A stretch of 35,294 bases of DNA from Prosthecobacter sp. Its GTDB lineage: Bacteria > Verrucomicrobiota > Verrucomicrobiia > Verrucomicrobiales > Verrucomicrobiaceae. The stretch spans positions 1-35,294 of the forward strand of contig JAURHS010000020.1 of assembly GCA_030833205.1 (NCBI GenBank), read 5' to 3'. Every line of letters starts with the position of its first letter. Positions within the stretch are counted from its first letter, which is position 1. Shown here in pieces: positions 1-8,115 of this stretch. The notes beneath the pieces were generated by a model. The model made no database searches, was not told the origin of the DNA, and saw nothing but the letters and a program-made list of their open reading frames with translations. Position numbers and translations under genes: made by a program.

Positions 1-75
1 CCGAAGCGGCAATACGGCCACGGGTTAAGAACCGCGGTCGGGTCTATCAGAAGCAATCAAACAGTCAATACTTTT

Positions 76-95
76 GCAGTAAGACTGCCTTTTTT
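76..95 (+). terminator. possible rho-independent terminator
   Basis: A short perfect stem GCAGT-AAG-ACTGC is followed by C and six T residues. It would end transcription entering from the left edge. The stem is only 5 bp, so this is a weak call. The first 263 bases otherwise show no coding region I can support. Short open frames reach the left edge, but none is recognisable. Confidence 0.35.
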
Positions 96-263
96 GTTCC
101 AGAGACGAACGGCATGGTCCTTGTCAGGGACTCTTGTGCCGCGAGCACGGGCCGCGCCTGATTCGGCCATCTCGTTGCCGTCCGCCGCATCGGCTGCAAT
201 AGTCGGCCTGCCGGGGCGTTGCCTAGGTCCGTTTTTCCTGGGTCCCTGATTTCCCGATTCTGC

Positions 264-1529
264 ATGCCTTCTCCGTTCTCGCTCTGCCGCCGCAGATTCG
301 CCTTGTTGCTTTCGGTGCTGGGCTTGGCGCCCTTGCTTTTGGCCATGGCCATGCCTGGCCTTGCGGCGGCTCAGGGCATTGCGGTTGGAGATGTGGCGGG
401 CTTTGAGGCGGCGCTCAAGCAGGCCGGGCCAGGGGCGGTGATTGAGCTGGAGTCCGGCATCTGGAAGGATGTGCATCTGAGGGTCGCGGCCTCCGGCAGC
501 AAGGATCAACCCCTCACCATTCGGGCGCGGCAAGCCGGCAAGGTGGTTCTGGTTGGTGACAGTCGCCTGCAAGTGGGCGGTGAGCATGTGGTGGTCGAGG
601 GCCTGCGGTTTGAGCAGCCCTGTGGCGAGGAGGCCATCGAGTTGCGATTGGACAGCAAGCACATCGCCAAGGACTGCCGGATCACGCAGTGCGCCGTGGT
701 TGGCAGCGGCGGGCGCAGCCAGACCGCGCGCATGCTCTCGCTCTATGGCCGCGGTCACCGCGTGGACCATTGTTACTTCGCGCAGAAAACCAGCGCTGGC
801 ACCTCGCTGGTGGTGTGGCTGGGCAGCGCGGAGCAGGCCTGGGGCGGGCATCGCTTGGACCACAATCACTTCGGGCCTCGGCAGCCCTTGGGCAAGAATG
901 GCGGCGAGACCATTCGCGTGGGCGACAGCAAGACTTCGCTGCAGGCGGCGCGCTGCCGCATTGAGCACAATCTCTTTGAGCGCTGCAACGGCGAGGCGGA
1001 GTGCATCTCCAACAAGTCCTGCGGCAATGTGTACTTCCGCAATCGCTTCCTGGAGGTCTCAGGCACCTTGACCCTGCGGCATGGCAACGGCTGCGAGGTG
1101 CTGGAAAACGCCTTTCTCGGCGGCAAGGCCAGGCATTGCGGCGGGGTGCGCGTGGTGGGCGAGGACCACCTCGTGCGCGGCAATCACATGGAGGACCTCA
1201 GCGGCGACAAGGAGCGCAGCGCGATTTGTCTGATGAACGGCATCAAGAACGGTCCGCTCAACGGTTATGCGCCAGTGCGCCGACTGCGCCTTGAGGACAA
1301 TGGGGTGCTGCGCTGCAAAAGCCCGCTGCAGTGGGGCATGAGCGGTCACCAACAAGCCGTGGTGGCGCCTGCCGAGGTCAGCGTGGTCAACCTGCGCATC
1401 AGCTCGGCGGCGCCCAAGGATGAGCCGCAGCGCGAGGGCGTGCATTGGCAGCAGAAGGACCTGCGCCGTCCTCAGTGGCTCAGCCAAGCCGAACCCGCCG
1501 GGCCGAGCTGGAGGACTGACGCGCCTTAG
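264..1529 (+). CDS. exported polysaccharide lyase, PL6 (chondroitinase B / alginate lyase) type
   Basis: Predicted 421-residue secreted lyase that would cleave uronate-containing polysaccharides (alginate or chondroitin/dermatan type) by beta-elimination on a right-handed parallel beta-helix. Residues 1-36 form a signal peptide ending AAAQ; this is why the ATG at 264 is preferred over an upstream GTG or TTG-type start. The family's active-site block is intact. There is an NGGETIRVG stretch with N212 as candidate calcium ligand, then GEAECISNKS with E244, E246 and catalytic-type K251, then TLTLRHG with R272. These correspond to the Asn, Glu, Glu, Lys, Arg set known for chondroitinase B. At about 420 residues it is a single-domain form, shorter than two-domain alginate lyases. 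No other lyase, sulfatase or sugar transporter lies beside it, so the substrate cannot be read from context. Family assignment is firm; substrate is open. Confidence 0.88.
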   Translation: MPSPFSLCRRRFALLLSVLGLAPLLLAMAMPGLAAAQGIAVGDVAGFEAALKQAGPGAVIELESGIWKDVHLRVAASGSKDQPLTIRARQAGKVVLVGDSRLQVGGEHVVVEGLRFEQPCGEEAIELRLDSKHIAKDCRITQCAVVGSGGRSQTARMLSLYGRGHRVDHCYFAQKTSAGTSLVVWLGSAEQAWGGHRLDHNHFGPRQPLGKNGGETIRVGDSKTSLQAARCRIEHNLFERCNGEAECISNKSCGNVYFRNRFLEVSGTLTLRHGNGCEVLENAFLGGKARHCGGVRVVGEDHLVRGNHMEDLSGDKERSAICLMNGIKNGPLNGYAPVRRLRLEDNGVLRCKSPLQWGMSGHQQAVVAPAEVSVVNLRISSAAPKDEPQREGVHWQQKDLRRPQWLSQAEPAGPSWRTDAP

Positions 1530-1923
1530 GCTTGGCCGCAGACGCTTTGATCCTCGCATTGCGCGTTTTCTGGTTGGCAGTGCGTGCCTTGCCCTGCGTG
1601 CCGGGAATGAGGGCCGCCATGAGCTGGTGCCTGCCAATGAGAGTCGCAGCAGGGCAGGGCCAGTCAGAGAATGGGCGCCAGCAGGCGTGGACTTGAGGGC
1701 AAGACAAGGACGGCTGCTTTGGGGCGTCGCATGGATTCGGAACCGTTGGAGGCGCCTGTGGATTTGCGGGGAGGTGGATGAAGTGTGATGCCGTTTGGTG
1801 GCTCTGATCTGAATCGAGGGTTGCCCCACATGAGGGCTTGTTGCGGCAAGGCTGCGGGGTTGATCTTGCCGGGCTCGTTTCCGCTTCGAATGCTGGGAGT
1901 GGTGCCCCAGTTGTTGCCTTGCC
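1530..1923. other. 394-base gap with no recognised feature
   Basis: Between the lyase and the first small paralogue I see no convincing gene, RNA, terminator with T-run, or clear promoter. Open frames crossing it on both strands extend into known genes in the wrong phase and show no recognisable protein. It presumably carries the promoter for the three-paralogue cluster, but no box stands out. Confidence 0.5.
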
Positions 1924-2508
1924 ATGTCTGCGTTGTCTGTCGCATCCCTTTTTGGATCTCATCGTCGCCGATGCGGCTGGCTGTTGTTGATGGCGTTGCT
2001 CATCGGCCCAGCTCTGGAGTTGCAGGCCCAGACCGAGGTCAAGGTGCTTGAGGGGATTTGGAAGGGCAGTCTCACCCTGCGGCGAGTGTATCAGGGGCTG
2101 GGAATCAGCCGAACCAGCAGCCACCCAGTGGCGGGGTATTGGGTTGGCGACGCCTTCGAGGGCGTGATCGTCAACTTGGGCAACCGCGATCGTGCCGACG
2201 ACCCCTACAGCTCCACAGGGAAGCACCAGAGGGTGAGTTTTTCGCTGGCCGACATTCTGGATGGTGGTGCCTTGAGCGCGGTGCATGGATCCTCGCCTGC
2301 GCCGCCCTACAACCTGGTGCCAGGCTCGCTGCGTCAGAGCTCAACGACTGAGGGCCTCCTGAAAAGCCTGCAGTTCAAGGCCCAGAGTTTTGGAGCCTCC
2401 GGTCTGGGGGCTTTGCTTGGTCTGGGGCCAGAGGTGCAGGATGGCCTGCTGGTGGAGTTGAGCGTGAGTTTGACCTGGCGAGAAAGTGAGTTTGGACCCT
2501 CGTCGTGA
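1924..2508 (+). CDS. small exported protein, tandem paralogue 1 of 3
   Basis: 194-residue protein with a signal peptide (SHRRR then a hydrophobic core, ending LQAQ at about residue 36). The mature part is predicted beta-rich and begins LEGIWKGSLTLRR. It carries blocks seen in the next two genes: GxWxGxxxxRR, then a (V/I)xGxxVxxxFxGIixxL segment with NLGNRD, then a VPGSL motif, and a VELSVSLTWR segment near the C-terminus. I do not recognise the family. The stop codon overlaps a GTG of the next frame (GTGA), so the three genes are probably co-transcribed. An exported structural or binding role is a guess; no catalytic motif is visible. The C-terminus diverges from the KALP ending of its two sisters. 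Confidence 0.75.
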   Translation: MSALSVASLFGSHRRRCGWLLLMALLIGPALELQAQTEVKVLEGIWKGSLTLRRVYQGLGISRTSSHPVAGYWVGDAFEGVIVNLGNRDRADDPYSSTGKHQRVSFSLADILDGGALSAVHGSSPAPPYNLVPGSLRQSSTTEGLLKSLQFKAQSFGASGLGALLGLGPEVQDGLLVELSVSLTWRESEFGPSS

Positions 2509-2534
2509 ACGCCACAACAACGGCCCCATTCCCC

Positions 2535-3113
2535 ATGCATTCCTCCCTTTCTGAGCTCTTGCCATCGCCCCGCGGCGGATGCCGCCGTTTGAGGTGGCTT
2601 CTGCCTGTGTGGATGGGGGTTTTGATTCTGGGCATGGGCTTGAGCGCGCGGGCACAGAGCCCGCTTCCGCTCAATGGGCAGTGGAGCGGCAGCGTCACGG
2701 TGCGGCGCAGTTTTCCCGATTTGGAAATCACCCATAGCTCAACGCACACCGTCAGTGGCCTGTTTGTCGCAGGTGACTTTGCGGGCATTCTCACCTCGTT
2801 GCAGGGGCGTGAGAACCTCGATGATGCCCTTGCCCCGCAGAGTCTGTATCGTTTGGAGTTCACGCACCGCGACTTGTCGGTGGAAAACGCGCTCACCCTC
2901 TCGTTGGGGCGCTCGCTTGACCAAGCGCTGCTGAGTCTGGTGCCTGGCAGTTATCGTGTCACGCGCATTCCCCAGACCTTCACGCTCACAGGATTGAGCT
3001 TCAGACTCTCGCGCTCGGGTCCCTCAGGCAACCAGACCCGTTTGGAGGATCGGGCTGTCGTCGAGGTCAGCGTCAATCTGAAATGGAAAAAGGCCCTGCC
3101 GATCGCGCCGTGA
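2535..3113 (+). CDS. small exported protein, tandem paralogue 2 of 3
   Basis: 192-residue paralogue of its neighbours. The ATG at 2535 gives a signal peptide (RRLRWLLPVWMG core, cleavage near SARAQ) whose length matches the other two. A GTG at 2505 overlapping the previous stop would add ten residues and is the alternative start. The mature part has NGQWSGSVTVRR, then VSGLFVAGDFAGILTSL, LVPGS, LSFRLSRSGPSGN and a C-terminal VEVSVNLKWKKALP. Spacing between conserved blocks is the same as in paralogue 3. The function is unknown and no known domain is recognised. It is likely secreted or periplasmic and co-transcribed with its sisters. Confidence 0.75.
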   Translation: MHSSLSELLPSPRGGCRRLRWLLPVWMGVLILGMGLSARAQSPLPLNGQWSGSVTVRRSFPDLEITHSSTHTVSGLFVAGDFAGILTSLQGRENLDDALAPQSLYRLEFTHRDLSVENALTLSLGRSLDQALLSLVPGSYRVTRIPQTFTLTGLSFRLSRSGPSGNQTRLEDRAVVEVSVNLKWKKALPIAP

Positions 3114-3145
3114 CCAGCGACTGCCACCCCACTCAAGCGCACCGC

Positions 3146-3703
3146 ATGAATCCTCCCGCCATTGCCCTTCCCGAGGTCGGACGCCTGCGGCCTCATCGGG
3201 TGTGGTGGGTTCTTTTGCTCGCGCTCAACGCCATCACGGGTCTGTGCGCGCAGAGCCCGCAGGTCGAGGACGGCATCTGGGCGGGCACCCTCGTGGTTCG
3301 CCGAAGCCAGGACGAGATTGGAGTCAGATCCAGCAGCACCTTCCAGATCAAGGGCTATGTGGTCGCCGGGAGGTTTGAGGGCATCATCGTCAATTTGGAC
3401 AATCGCGATGCCCTGGAAGACCCTTATGTGGTCTCTCAGCGAGTTCGACTCAACCTGGGTCAGGCCCTGGGCAGTGGGTCGCCCTTGGTTGACTTCGAAT
3501 TGGGCGCTGCCACCCAACCCCCCCTGAGGCTGGAGTTTGGCAGTCTGCAGGCCCCCCTGCGGCAAGGGGAGTTGAAGCTGAAGACCATGCAGTTCAGGCT
3601 CTCCGAGTACCTGCGCTCAGGCAACCCGGTGGCCAGAATTGACACGGTTTTCGTCGAGGTCTCCGTCAAGTTGAGTTGGCGCAAGGCCCTGCCACCGACT
3701 TGA
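3146..3703 (+). CDS. small exported protein, tandem paralogue 3 of 3
   Basis: 185-residue paralogue. The ATG at 3146, just after the preceding stop, gives a signal peptide (RPHRVWWVLLLALNA, cleavage near LCAQ). An in-frame upstream ATG at 3083 overlaps the previous gene and would bury that signal, so it is rejected as start. The mature part has EDGIWAGTLVVRR, YVVAGRFEGIIVNLDNRD, FGSL, MQFRLSEYLRSGN and VEVSVKLSWRKALP. The NxxNRDxxxDPY block links it to paralogue 1, while RLSxxxxSGN and KALP link it to paralogue 2. It therefore looks like a bridge between the two others. The family is unrecognised. It ends the cluster and is followed by an AT-rich gap with a hairpin. Confidence 0.75.
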   Translation: MNPPAIALPEVGRLRPHRVWWVLLLALNAITGLCAQSPQVEDGIWAGTLVVRRSQDEIGVRSSSTFQIKGYVVAGRFEGIIVNLDNRDALEDPYVVSQRVRLNLGQALGSGSPLVDFELGAATQPPLRLEFGSLQAPLRQGELKLKTMQFRLSEYLRSGNPVARIDTVFVEVSVKLSWRKALPPT

Positions 3704-3742
3704 GGGCCATCGGCCAGACGCAAGATCAAAAAAAGTCAAGAT

Positions 3743-3777
3743 AAAACGCTTTAAATCAAATGGTTAAAAGCGTTTTT
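3743..3777 (+). terminator. hairpin, probable transcription terminator after the paralogue cluster
   Basis: Left arm AAAACGCTTT (3743-3752) pairs perfectly with AAAGCGTTTT (3767-3776) around a 14-base loop. Two further A-T pairs are possible inside with a bulged A. A T-rich right arm ends the structure and A-rich sequence precedes it, so it could act in either direction. It sits about 40 bases after the third paralogue's stop. Confidence 0.5.
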
Positions 3778-3841
3778 GCTGGACAAATCGCCACCGTCGT
3801 TTTTTGGCGCCATCATCAGCCGCAATCAAGATCATAAGGAT

Positions 3842-3870
3842 TTGCCAATCAACGATCTAAGCATAAGAAT
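3842..3870 (+). promoter_or_regulatory. sigma-70-like promoter candidate
   Basis: TTGCCA (3842-3847) lies 17 bases before AAGAAT (3865-3870), matching five and four of six consensus positions. It lies in the AT-rich gap about 190 bases before the TIGR02597-like gene. Chance matches are common in such DNA. Confidence 0.25.
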
Positions 3871-3996
3871 ACCAGGCGAGAGGCGAGAAGTGAGTTATCC
3901 TATATTTTAGGTATTTCTTTGGTTACAAAGCCCTTGTTTTGCATATCCTAAGGATCCTTTGTAGGAGAAAGTTCAAATCCCTCTCTTCATATCAGG

Positions 3997-4008
3997 GTTG
4001 ATATCAAC
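3997..4008. promoter_or_regulatory. perfect 12-base palindrome, operator candidate
   Basis: GTTGATATCAAC is a perfect palindrome 48 bases before the ATG at 4057. AGGG/CAGGG flank it, and an ATATCAGGG copy lies just upstream. Position and symmetry suit a dimeric regulator site, but no regulator gene is in the window. Confidence 0.3.
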
Positions 4009-4056
4009 AGGGCGATTGGCTTGTGCCGAAACAAAATTGCCCGCGCTATTTTTGCC

Positions 4057-5112
4057 ATGAAACCGACACCATCAGGGACGCCTTTGGCGTTGTTTGCCGC
4101 CGCCGCATTGACCATTGTCCTCTCGCCGCCTGCCAGCGGCCAGCTGACGGTCTACAGTGATGTGGCTGGCTTTGACACCATTCAGGTCAACCCGGCCAGT
4201 GCCTCGGGCTCGAAGATGACCTTTGCCTCGCTGCCCTTCATCCGCGACTCCAAGTACCTCGGTTCGGCCACTGCGCTGGATGCCAATCGTCAGGTGGTCT
4301 CGGTGGCCGGGGCAAGCTGGGCGCCCGATGCCTTTAGCGGTGCCGCGGGATCGCACTACCTTGAGGTCACAAGCGTGGGTGGCTCCAAGACGGCGGCGCA
4401 GGTGGGGGCGACTCGCAGCATTCTGGGAAATGCCACAGGAGAGTTGCAGTTGGCCTCGGCATTGCCCGAGGGACTGGCTGTGCCTTTTGAGTTCCGCGTG
4501 GTTCGTCACTGGACGCTGGCCTCGTTGTTTGGCGGTAGCAACTCCGTGGGGCTGCGATCCGGCTCGGTGCGCAGCGCGGACCATGTGCAGCTTTGGAATG
4601 GCAGCGGTTATGACAGCTATTTTTACCAGACTGCGGGCATTGGGGGCACGGGCTGGCGGCGTGTGGGCGATCAGTCCACTGACGCCTCAGCGACGGTGAT
4701 TCGCCCAGATCAAAATGTGATCATCAAGCGCGTGGCCACGGGTAGCCTGCCGGTGCTGGTGAGCGGTTGGGTCAAGAACGGTCAGTCCGCCCACGGCGTG
4801 GTGCCAGGCTTTAACTTTGTGCCCAACCCCTTCGCGCTTCCCGTGACCTTGGCGGCCTCCGGGCTCTACAGCGGCAACCCTTCCAGCGGCCTGGTGGGCG
4901 GCACCATCAACAGCGCTGATCAAGTGTTGCTTTGGAATGGCACGGCTTACGACACCTACTACTACCAAACCTCCGGGGTTGGCGGAAGCGGCTGGCGTCG
5001 CGTGGGCAGTCAAAACACGGATGCCAGCGGCGCACTGATTCGCCCCGGCTTTGCGGTCATTCTGCGCCGCAAGGCGGCCAACGGCTTTACCTGGAACATT
5101 CCCCAACCCTGA
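4057..5112 (+). CDS. TIGR02597-like exported protein
   Basis: 351-residue exported protein. The ATG at 4057 gives a signal peptide (FAAAALTIVLSPPASGQ); the longer upstream TTG frame would bury it. The mature protein starts with a TVYSDVAGFDTIQVNPASASG block of the kind I associate with the Verrucomicrobia-restricted TIGR02597 family. The second half holds an internal duplication at about residues 162-226 and 276-338. Each copy has SADxVxLWNG, then YDxYxYQTxGxGGxGWRRVG, then TDASxxxIRPxxxVIxxR. The function of the family is not known to me. First gene of a long co-directional run; the next gene begins 14 bases after its stop, which fits co-transcription and a role in the same surface assembly. 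Confidence 0.8.
   Translation: MKPTPSGTPLALFAAAALTIVLSPPASGQLTVYSDVAGFDTIQVNPASASGSKMTFASLPFIRDSKYLGSATALDANRQVVSVAGASWAPDAFSGAAGSHYLEVTSVGGSKTAAQVGATRSILGNATGELQLASALPEGLAVPFEFRVVRHWTLASLFGGSNSVGLRSGSVRSADHVQLWNGSGYDSYFYQTAGIGGTGWRRVGDQSTDASATVIRPDQNVIIKRVATGSLPVLVSGWVKNGQSAHGVVPGFNFVPNPFALPVTLAASGLYSGNPSSGLVGGTINSADQVLLWNGTAYDTYYYQTSGVGGSGWRRVGSQNTDASGALIRPGFAVILRRKAANGFTWNIPQP
4540..5074 (+). repeat. internal protein-level duplication in the TIGR02597-like gene
   Basis: Two units (about 4540-4735 and 4885-5074) encode matching LWNG, QTxGxGG, GWRRVG, TDAS and IRP blocks. It is a diverged protein-level duplication, not an identical DNA repeat. Confidence 0.7.
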
Positions 5113-5126
5113 GCGCCTTCACGAAC

Positions 5127-8033
5127 ATGAAATCTCTTTTTTCCTCTCTTTTGGCTGCGGCCATGATGTGTGGCACGCTTGCGGGCTCCACGATCAATTG
5201 GTCAGCGAGCGTGGACCACGGATTCAGTCTGCAGGATGGCACAGAGTTGCCCGCGGGCAGCCTGGTTCGTCTGGGCTACTTTCGCAACCCGGTGACGCTG
5301 GAGCCGATGACCGACGCGCAGATTCAGATCCTCAAGGCCAATCTCACGCTGCTCAACACCTGCTTTGTCGAGGCTGATCGCACCAGCATTGGCACCGGCT
5401 TCACCCCAGCCATTGCCGGGCACTTCACGGCCACCACAACGCTGAGTCCCGATGGACTTGGCGGGCAGTTGGCGGACAAGCAAATCTACCTCTGGGTGCT
5501 CAATGCAGCCACAGTGGGTGCTGCCACTCAACATGCCATCCTGTACTGGGATATTGCGGATTCCGCAGCGCATCCGGATGGAGGGGATCAGGACCGCCCG
5601 GGTGCCTCCTGGCGCTTTCCCTCGGACAGCGTGGTTCCTGGCCAGACCACCATTGACCTGACCGATCTCACCCAGGGCACCGGTGCGCTGGCCAGTGGGG
5701 CGAGAGTGGTGGTGGGCTTCTACACCCGCGGGGTTTCCTCGCAGACCAATGCGGCCAACTTTGGCTTGGCGGAGTTGGAGCAGCCACTGCAAGTGGTCCA
5801 ACCTGGGTTGCTGGTTGGAGCCACTGTGGGCTACGCCTATTCGCAGTCGCTCTCCGTGATCGAGGGGCGCCCGAACTACACTTGGGAAATCTCCGGTGGC
5901 AGCCTGCCTCATGGTCTTTCGATGAATGCAGCGGGCCTGATCTCCGGGGTGCCCTCCTTCGCAGGTTCCAGCAGTTTCGTGGTGATTGCGCGCGACTCTG
6001 CCCTGCGCTCTGTCAGCGCGAGTTTTACCATCGTGGTGGCTGAAGTGCCGTTGGTGATCGCCTCTGAGGCGCAGTTGCCGCCGACTGGAGAGGACGCGGT
6101 GTATGCCCGGGAGTTGATTGCTCAAGGCGGCACCAAGCCCTACAGTTGGTCGCTGGTGGGTGGCACGCTGCCGACAGGGCTCAACCTCGACGCTCAGGGC
6201 AACCTCACAGGCACGCCAACCACGGCCGGAAGCAGCAGCTTCCAGATCAAGTGCACGGATTCCGGCGGGCAGTCAGTCAGCCGCACCTTTTCGCTTGATG
6301 TCTTGGGCTTGGAGATTGTCACAGCGCCCACCCTCAACGCGGCCATTCTCAATCGCCCCTTTCTTCAGAGGCTTGAGGCTCGCGGCGGTGCAGGCCCCTA
6401 CAACTGGTCGCTGGCCGCGGGTTCGGCGTTGCCTCCCGGCGCGCAGCTCTCCGCTCAGGGAGATCTGACCTTTGTACCGGCGCTGCTGGCCAGCCACAAC
6501 TTCGAGTTGCAGGTCGCGGACAATCTCGGTCACATTGCCAACCGCACCTTCACCCTTCCCGTCCTCGGCTCAGCGCCCAGGTCCGCAATCGAGACGCCGC
6601 TGCTTGCACCTGTCATGGTCGGCGAGGTGGTGCGCCTGCAGTTGGCGGCCAACAATCGCCCAACGCGATTTGCCGTCCAGGGCCTGCCCAGCGGCCTCGT
6701 GGTGGACCCCCTCACTGGCTTGATCACTGGCAAGCCCCGGGTCTCTGGCTCCTTCCCGCTGAAGATCATCGTTAGCAACCTCGGCGGCGACAGCGTGTTG
6801 GTGGTGGACCCTGGTCTTGAAGTCAGCGCGCTTCCGGCGGAAACCGTCGGCTCCTTCATCGGTGTCATTGCCCACAACACGGGCCTCAACGGCAACCTCG
6901 GTGGCCGCGTGGACCTGACGGTGACCCAACTCGGCGGCTATTCGCTGCGACTCAATCAGGGAGGGCGCGAGAGCACCCACGCAGGAGAGTTGAGCATTGT
7001 CCGTGGCGCAGCGCCGCGTCTGGAATTGACCAGGGCCGGTGCCTTCAAGCTTGAGCTGAGCCTTGAGGCCTCAAGCAACCTCATGCAGGGCAAGGTGACC
7101 AACCTGCTGGCCGCGGCTGGTGGCAGCAGTGCCAGCATTTCAGGCTGGCGCAATGTCTGGAAGCCGGTGAGCAATCCCGCCTCCTCGCGCAGCGGATACT
7201 ACACGATGGGCATTGATGTGATGAGCCCGATTCTGGGCAATCCAGTGCCAGAGGGAACGGGCTTTGCGCGGACTGTGGTCGGCGTCAATGGACTGTTGAA
7301 CTTTGTCGGCAAGATGGCCGACGGATCCGCCCTGACCACGGCAGGGTTTATCGGACCCAACGGCGAGGCATTGCTTTACCAGCTGCTTTACGGCAGGACG
7401 GGCTCAGTGGTTGGGCGAGTGGCCATTGCCGCAGAGCAGAATTCCTCCGACAATGTGGTCGCGGGCTTGTTGACTTGGATCAAGCCAGCCGGAAGAACCC
7501 GTGTCTATCCCAATGGCTTCGGTCCCCTCACCATGGGGGTGTACGGCGGCTATCTGGCTGCTGGCCTCAACTCGCTCAACCTCGTTGGCATGTTGGATCC
7601 CGACCTGCCCGCAGCATTGAACTTTGCTGGTGGTGGCGTCGAGGATTCCGTCACCAATCCTGATGTGCCACAGTTCACCTATGTTCGCCGTGGGCCAGTG
7701 CTGATGCCACCGCCGGGAGCGCCAGCCAATCCGGCCTCTGCCACCCTCAGCATCCCCTATGATCCCCTTGGCTTGAGCACCATGAGCGCCCCATTCACTG
7801 CGCGCCGCACGGGCTATGCCAATGCGACAGTCGTCGGTGGCTTCAAGCTTCGGGATGTTGGGCCGGGCGGCAAGCCGATCCTGCGCAATGTGGCCTTCGA
7901 GGGCATGATCATTCGTGGCGCCGACAGCAATACCAGGGCTTATGGGTTCTTCCTTCTGCCGCAGTTGCCGGTCGCCGGACAGACGCTGAACACCTCGCCC
8001 ATTCTCTCGGGCCAGATGACCATCTCGCAATGA
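5127..8033 (+). CDS. large exported protein with four putative-Ig (He_PIG-like) domains
   Basis: 968-residue exported protein. The ATG at 5127, 14 bases after the previous stop, gives a signal peptide (MKSLFSSLLAAAMMCGTLAG). Residues of about 20-220 form an N-terminal domain with SVDHGFSLQDGTELPAGSLVRLG. Four putative-Ig modules follow at about 225-312, 313-400, 401-480 and 481-570. They show the family rhythm: GG..PYxWSLxxGxLPxGLxLxxxGxLxGxPxxAGSxxFxIxxxDS. The fourth is shortest (LPSGLVVDPLTGLITGKP). The remaining 400 residues are glycine-rich and predicted beta, starting GSFIGVIAHNTGLNGNLGGR; I do not recognise this part as a named family. A binding or scaffold role at the surface is inferred from the Ig modules. 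No catalytic motif is evident. A strong hairpin follows the stop. Confidence 0.85.
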   Translation: MKSLFSSLLAAAMMCGTLAGSTINWSASVDHGFSLQDGTELPAGSLVRLGYFRNPVTLEPMTDAQIQILKANLTLLNTCFVEADRTSIGTGFTPAIAGHFTATTTLSPDGLGGQLADKQIYLWVLNAATVGAATQHAILYWDIADSAAHPDGGDQDRPGASWRFPSDSVVPGQTTIDLTDLTQGTGALASGARVVVGFYTRGVSSQTNAANFGLAELEQPLQVVQPGLLVGATVGYAYSQSLSVIEGRPNYTWEISGGSLPHGLSMNAAGLISGVPSFAGSSSFVVIARDSALRSVSASFTIVVAEVPLVIASEAQLPPTGEDAVYARELIAQGGTKPYSWSLVGGTLPTGLNLDAQGNLTGTPTTAGSSSFQIKCTDSGGQSVSRTFSLDVLGLEIVTAPTLNAAILNRPFLQRLEARGGAGPYNWSLAAGSALPPGAQLSAQGDLTFVPALLASHNFELQVADNLGHIANRTFTLPVLGSAPRSAIETPLLAPVMVGEVVRLQLAANNRPTRFAVQGLPSGLVVDPLTGLITGKPRVSGSFPLKIIVSNLGGDSVLVVDPGLEVSALPAETVGSFIGVIAHNTGLNGNLGGRVDLTVTQLGGYSLRLNQGGRESTHAGELSIVRGAAPRLELTRAGAFKLELSLEASSNLMQGKVTNLLAAAGGSSASISGWRNVWKPVSNPASSRSGYYTMGIDVMSPILGNPVPEGTGFARTVVGVNGLLNFVGKMADGSALTTAGFIGPNGEALLYQLLYGRTGSVVGRVAIAAEQNSSDNVVAGLLTWIKPAGRTRVYPNGFGPLTMGVYGGYLAAGLNSLNLVGMLDPDLPAALNFAGGGVEDSVTNPDVPQFTYVRRGPVLMPPPGAPANPASATLSIPYDPLGLSTMSAPFTARRTGYANATVVGGFKLRDVGPGGKPILRNVAFEGMIIRGADSNTRAYGFFLLPQLPVAGQTLNTSPILSGQMTISQ

Positions 8034-8071
8034 TGAGCCCTGCAGTTCTGCGCCGGCCCGCCCAGGGCTCA
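8034..8071 (+). promoter_or_regulatory. perfect 9-bp hairpin directly after a stop codon
   Basis: TGAGCCCTG (8034-8042) and CAGGGCTCA (8063-8071) pair perfectly around a 20-base GC-rich loop. It begins at the base after the TGA of the Ig-domain gene. No T-run follows, so it may be an RNA-stabilising or attenuating structure in the operon mRNA rather than a simple terminator. Confidence 0.45.
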
Positions 8072-8115
8072 CCCGCGCAGGCTGCAAGCCCCATGAAATC
8101 CCTTCTCTTGAACCC

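Larger units (their letters stand above)
3704..4056 (+). promoter_or_regulatory. AT-rich intergenic region, likely promoter region of the downstream long operon
   Basis: About 350 bases with visibly lower GC than everything around it, including runs of A and T and TATATTTTAG. No gene is seen in it. It holds a hairpin (3743-3776), a promoter-like pair of boxes (3842-3870) and a perfect palindrome (3997-4008), listed separately. It precedes a run of seven closely spaced genes, so it is the natural site for their promoter and control elements. Confidence 0.5.

Noticed and set aside
1..263. A gene end or tRNA at the left edge
   Set aside because: Short open frames reach the edge, but none is recognisable and no cloverleaf can be drawn with confidence.
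1059..2286. Minus-strand open frames across the 1530-1923 gap
   Set aside because: They overlap the lyase and the first paralogue in shadow frames and show no domain or signal peptide.
4932..5126. Upstream in-frame extension of the Ig-domain gene
   Set aside because: It overlaps the TIGR02597-like gene out of phase and would put 65 residues before a clear signal peptide starting at 5127.
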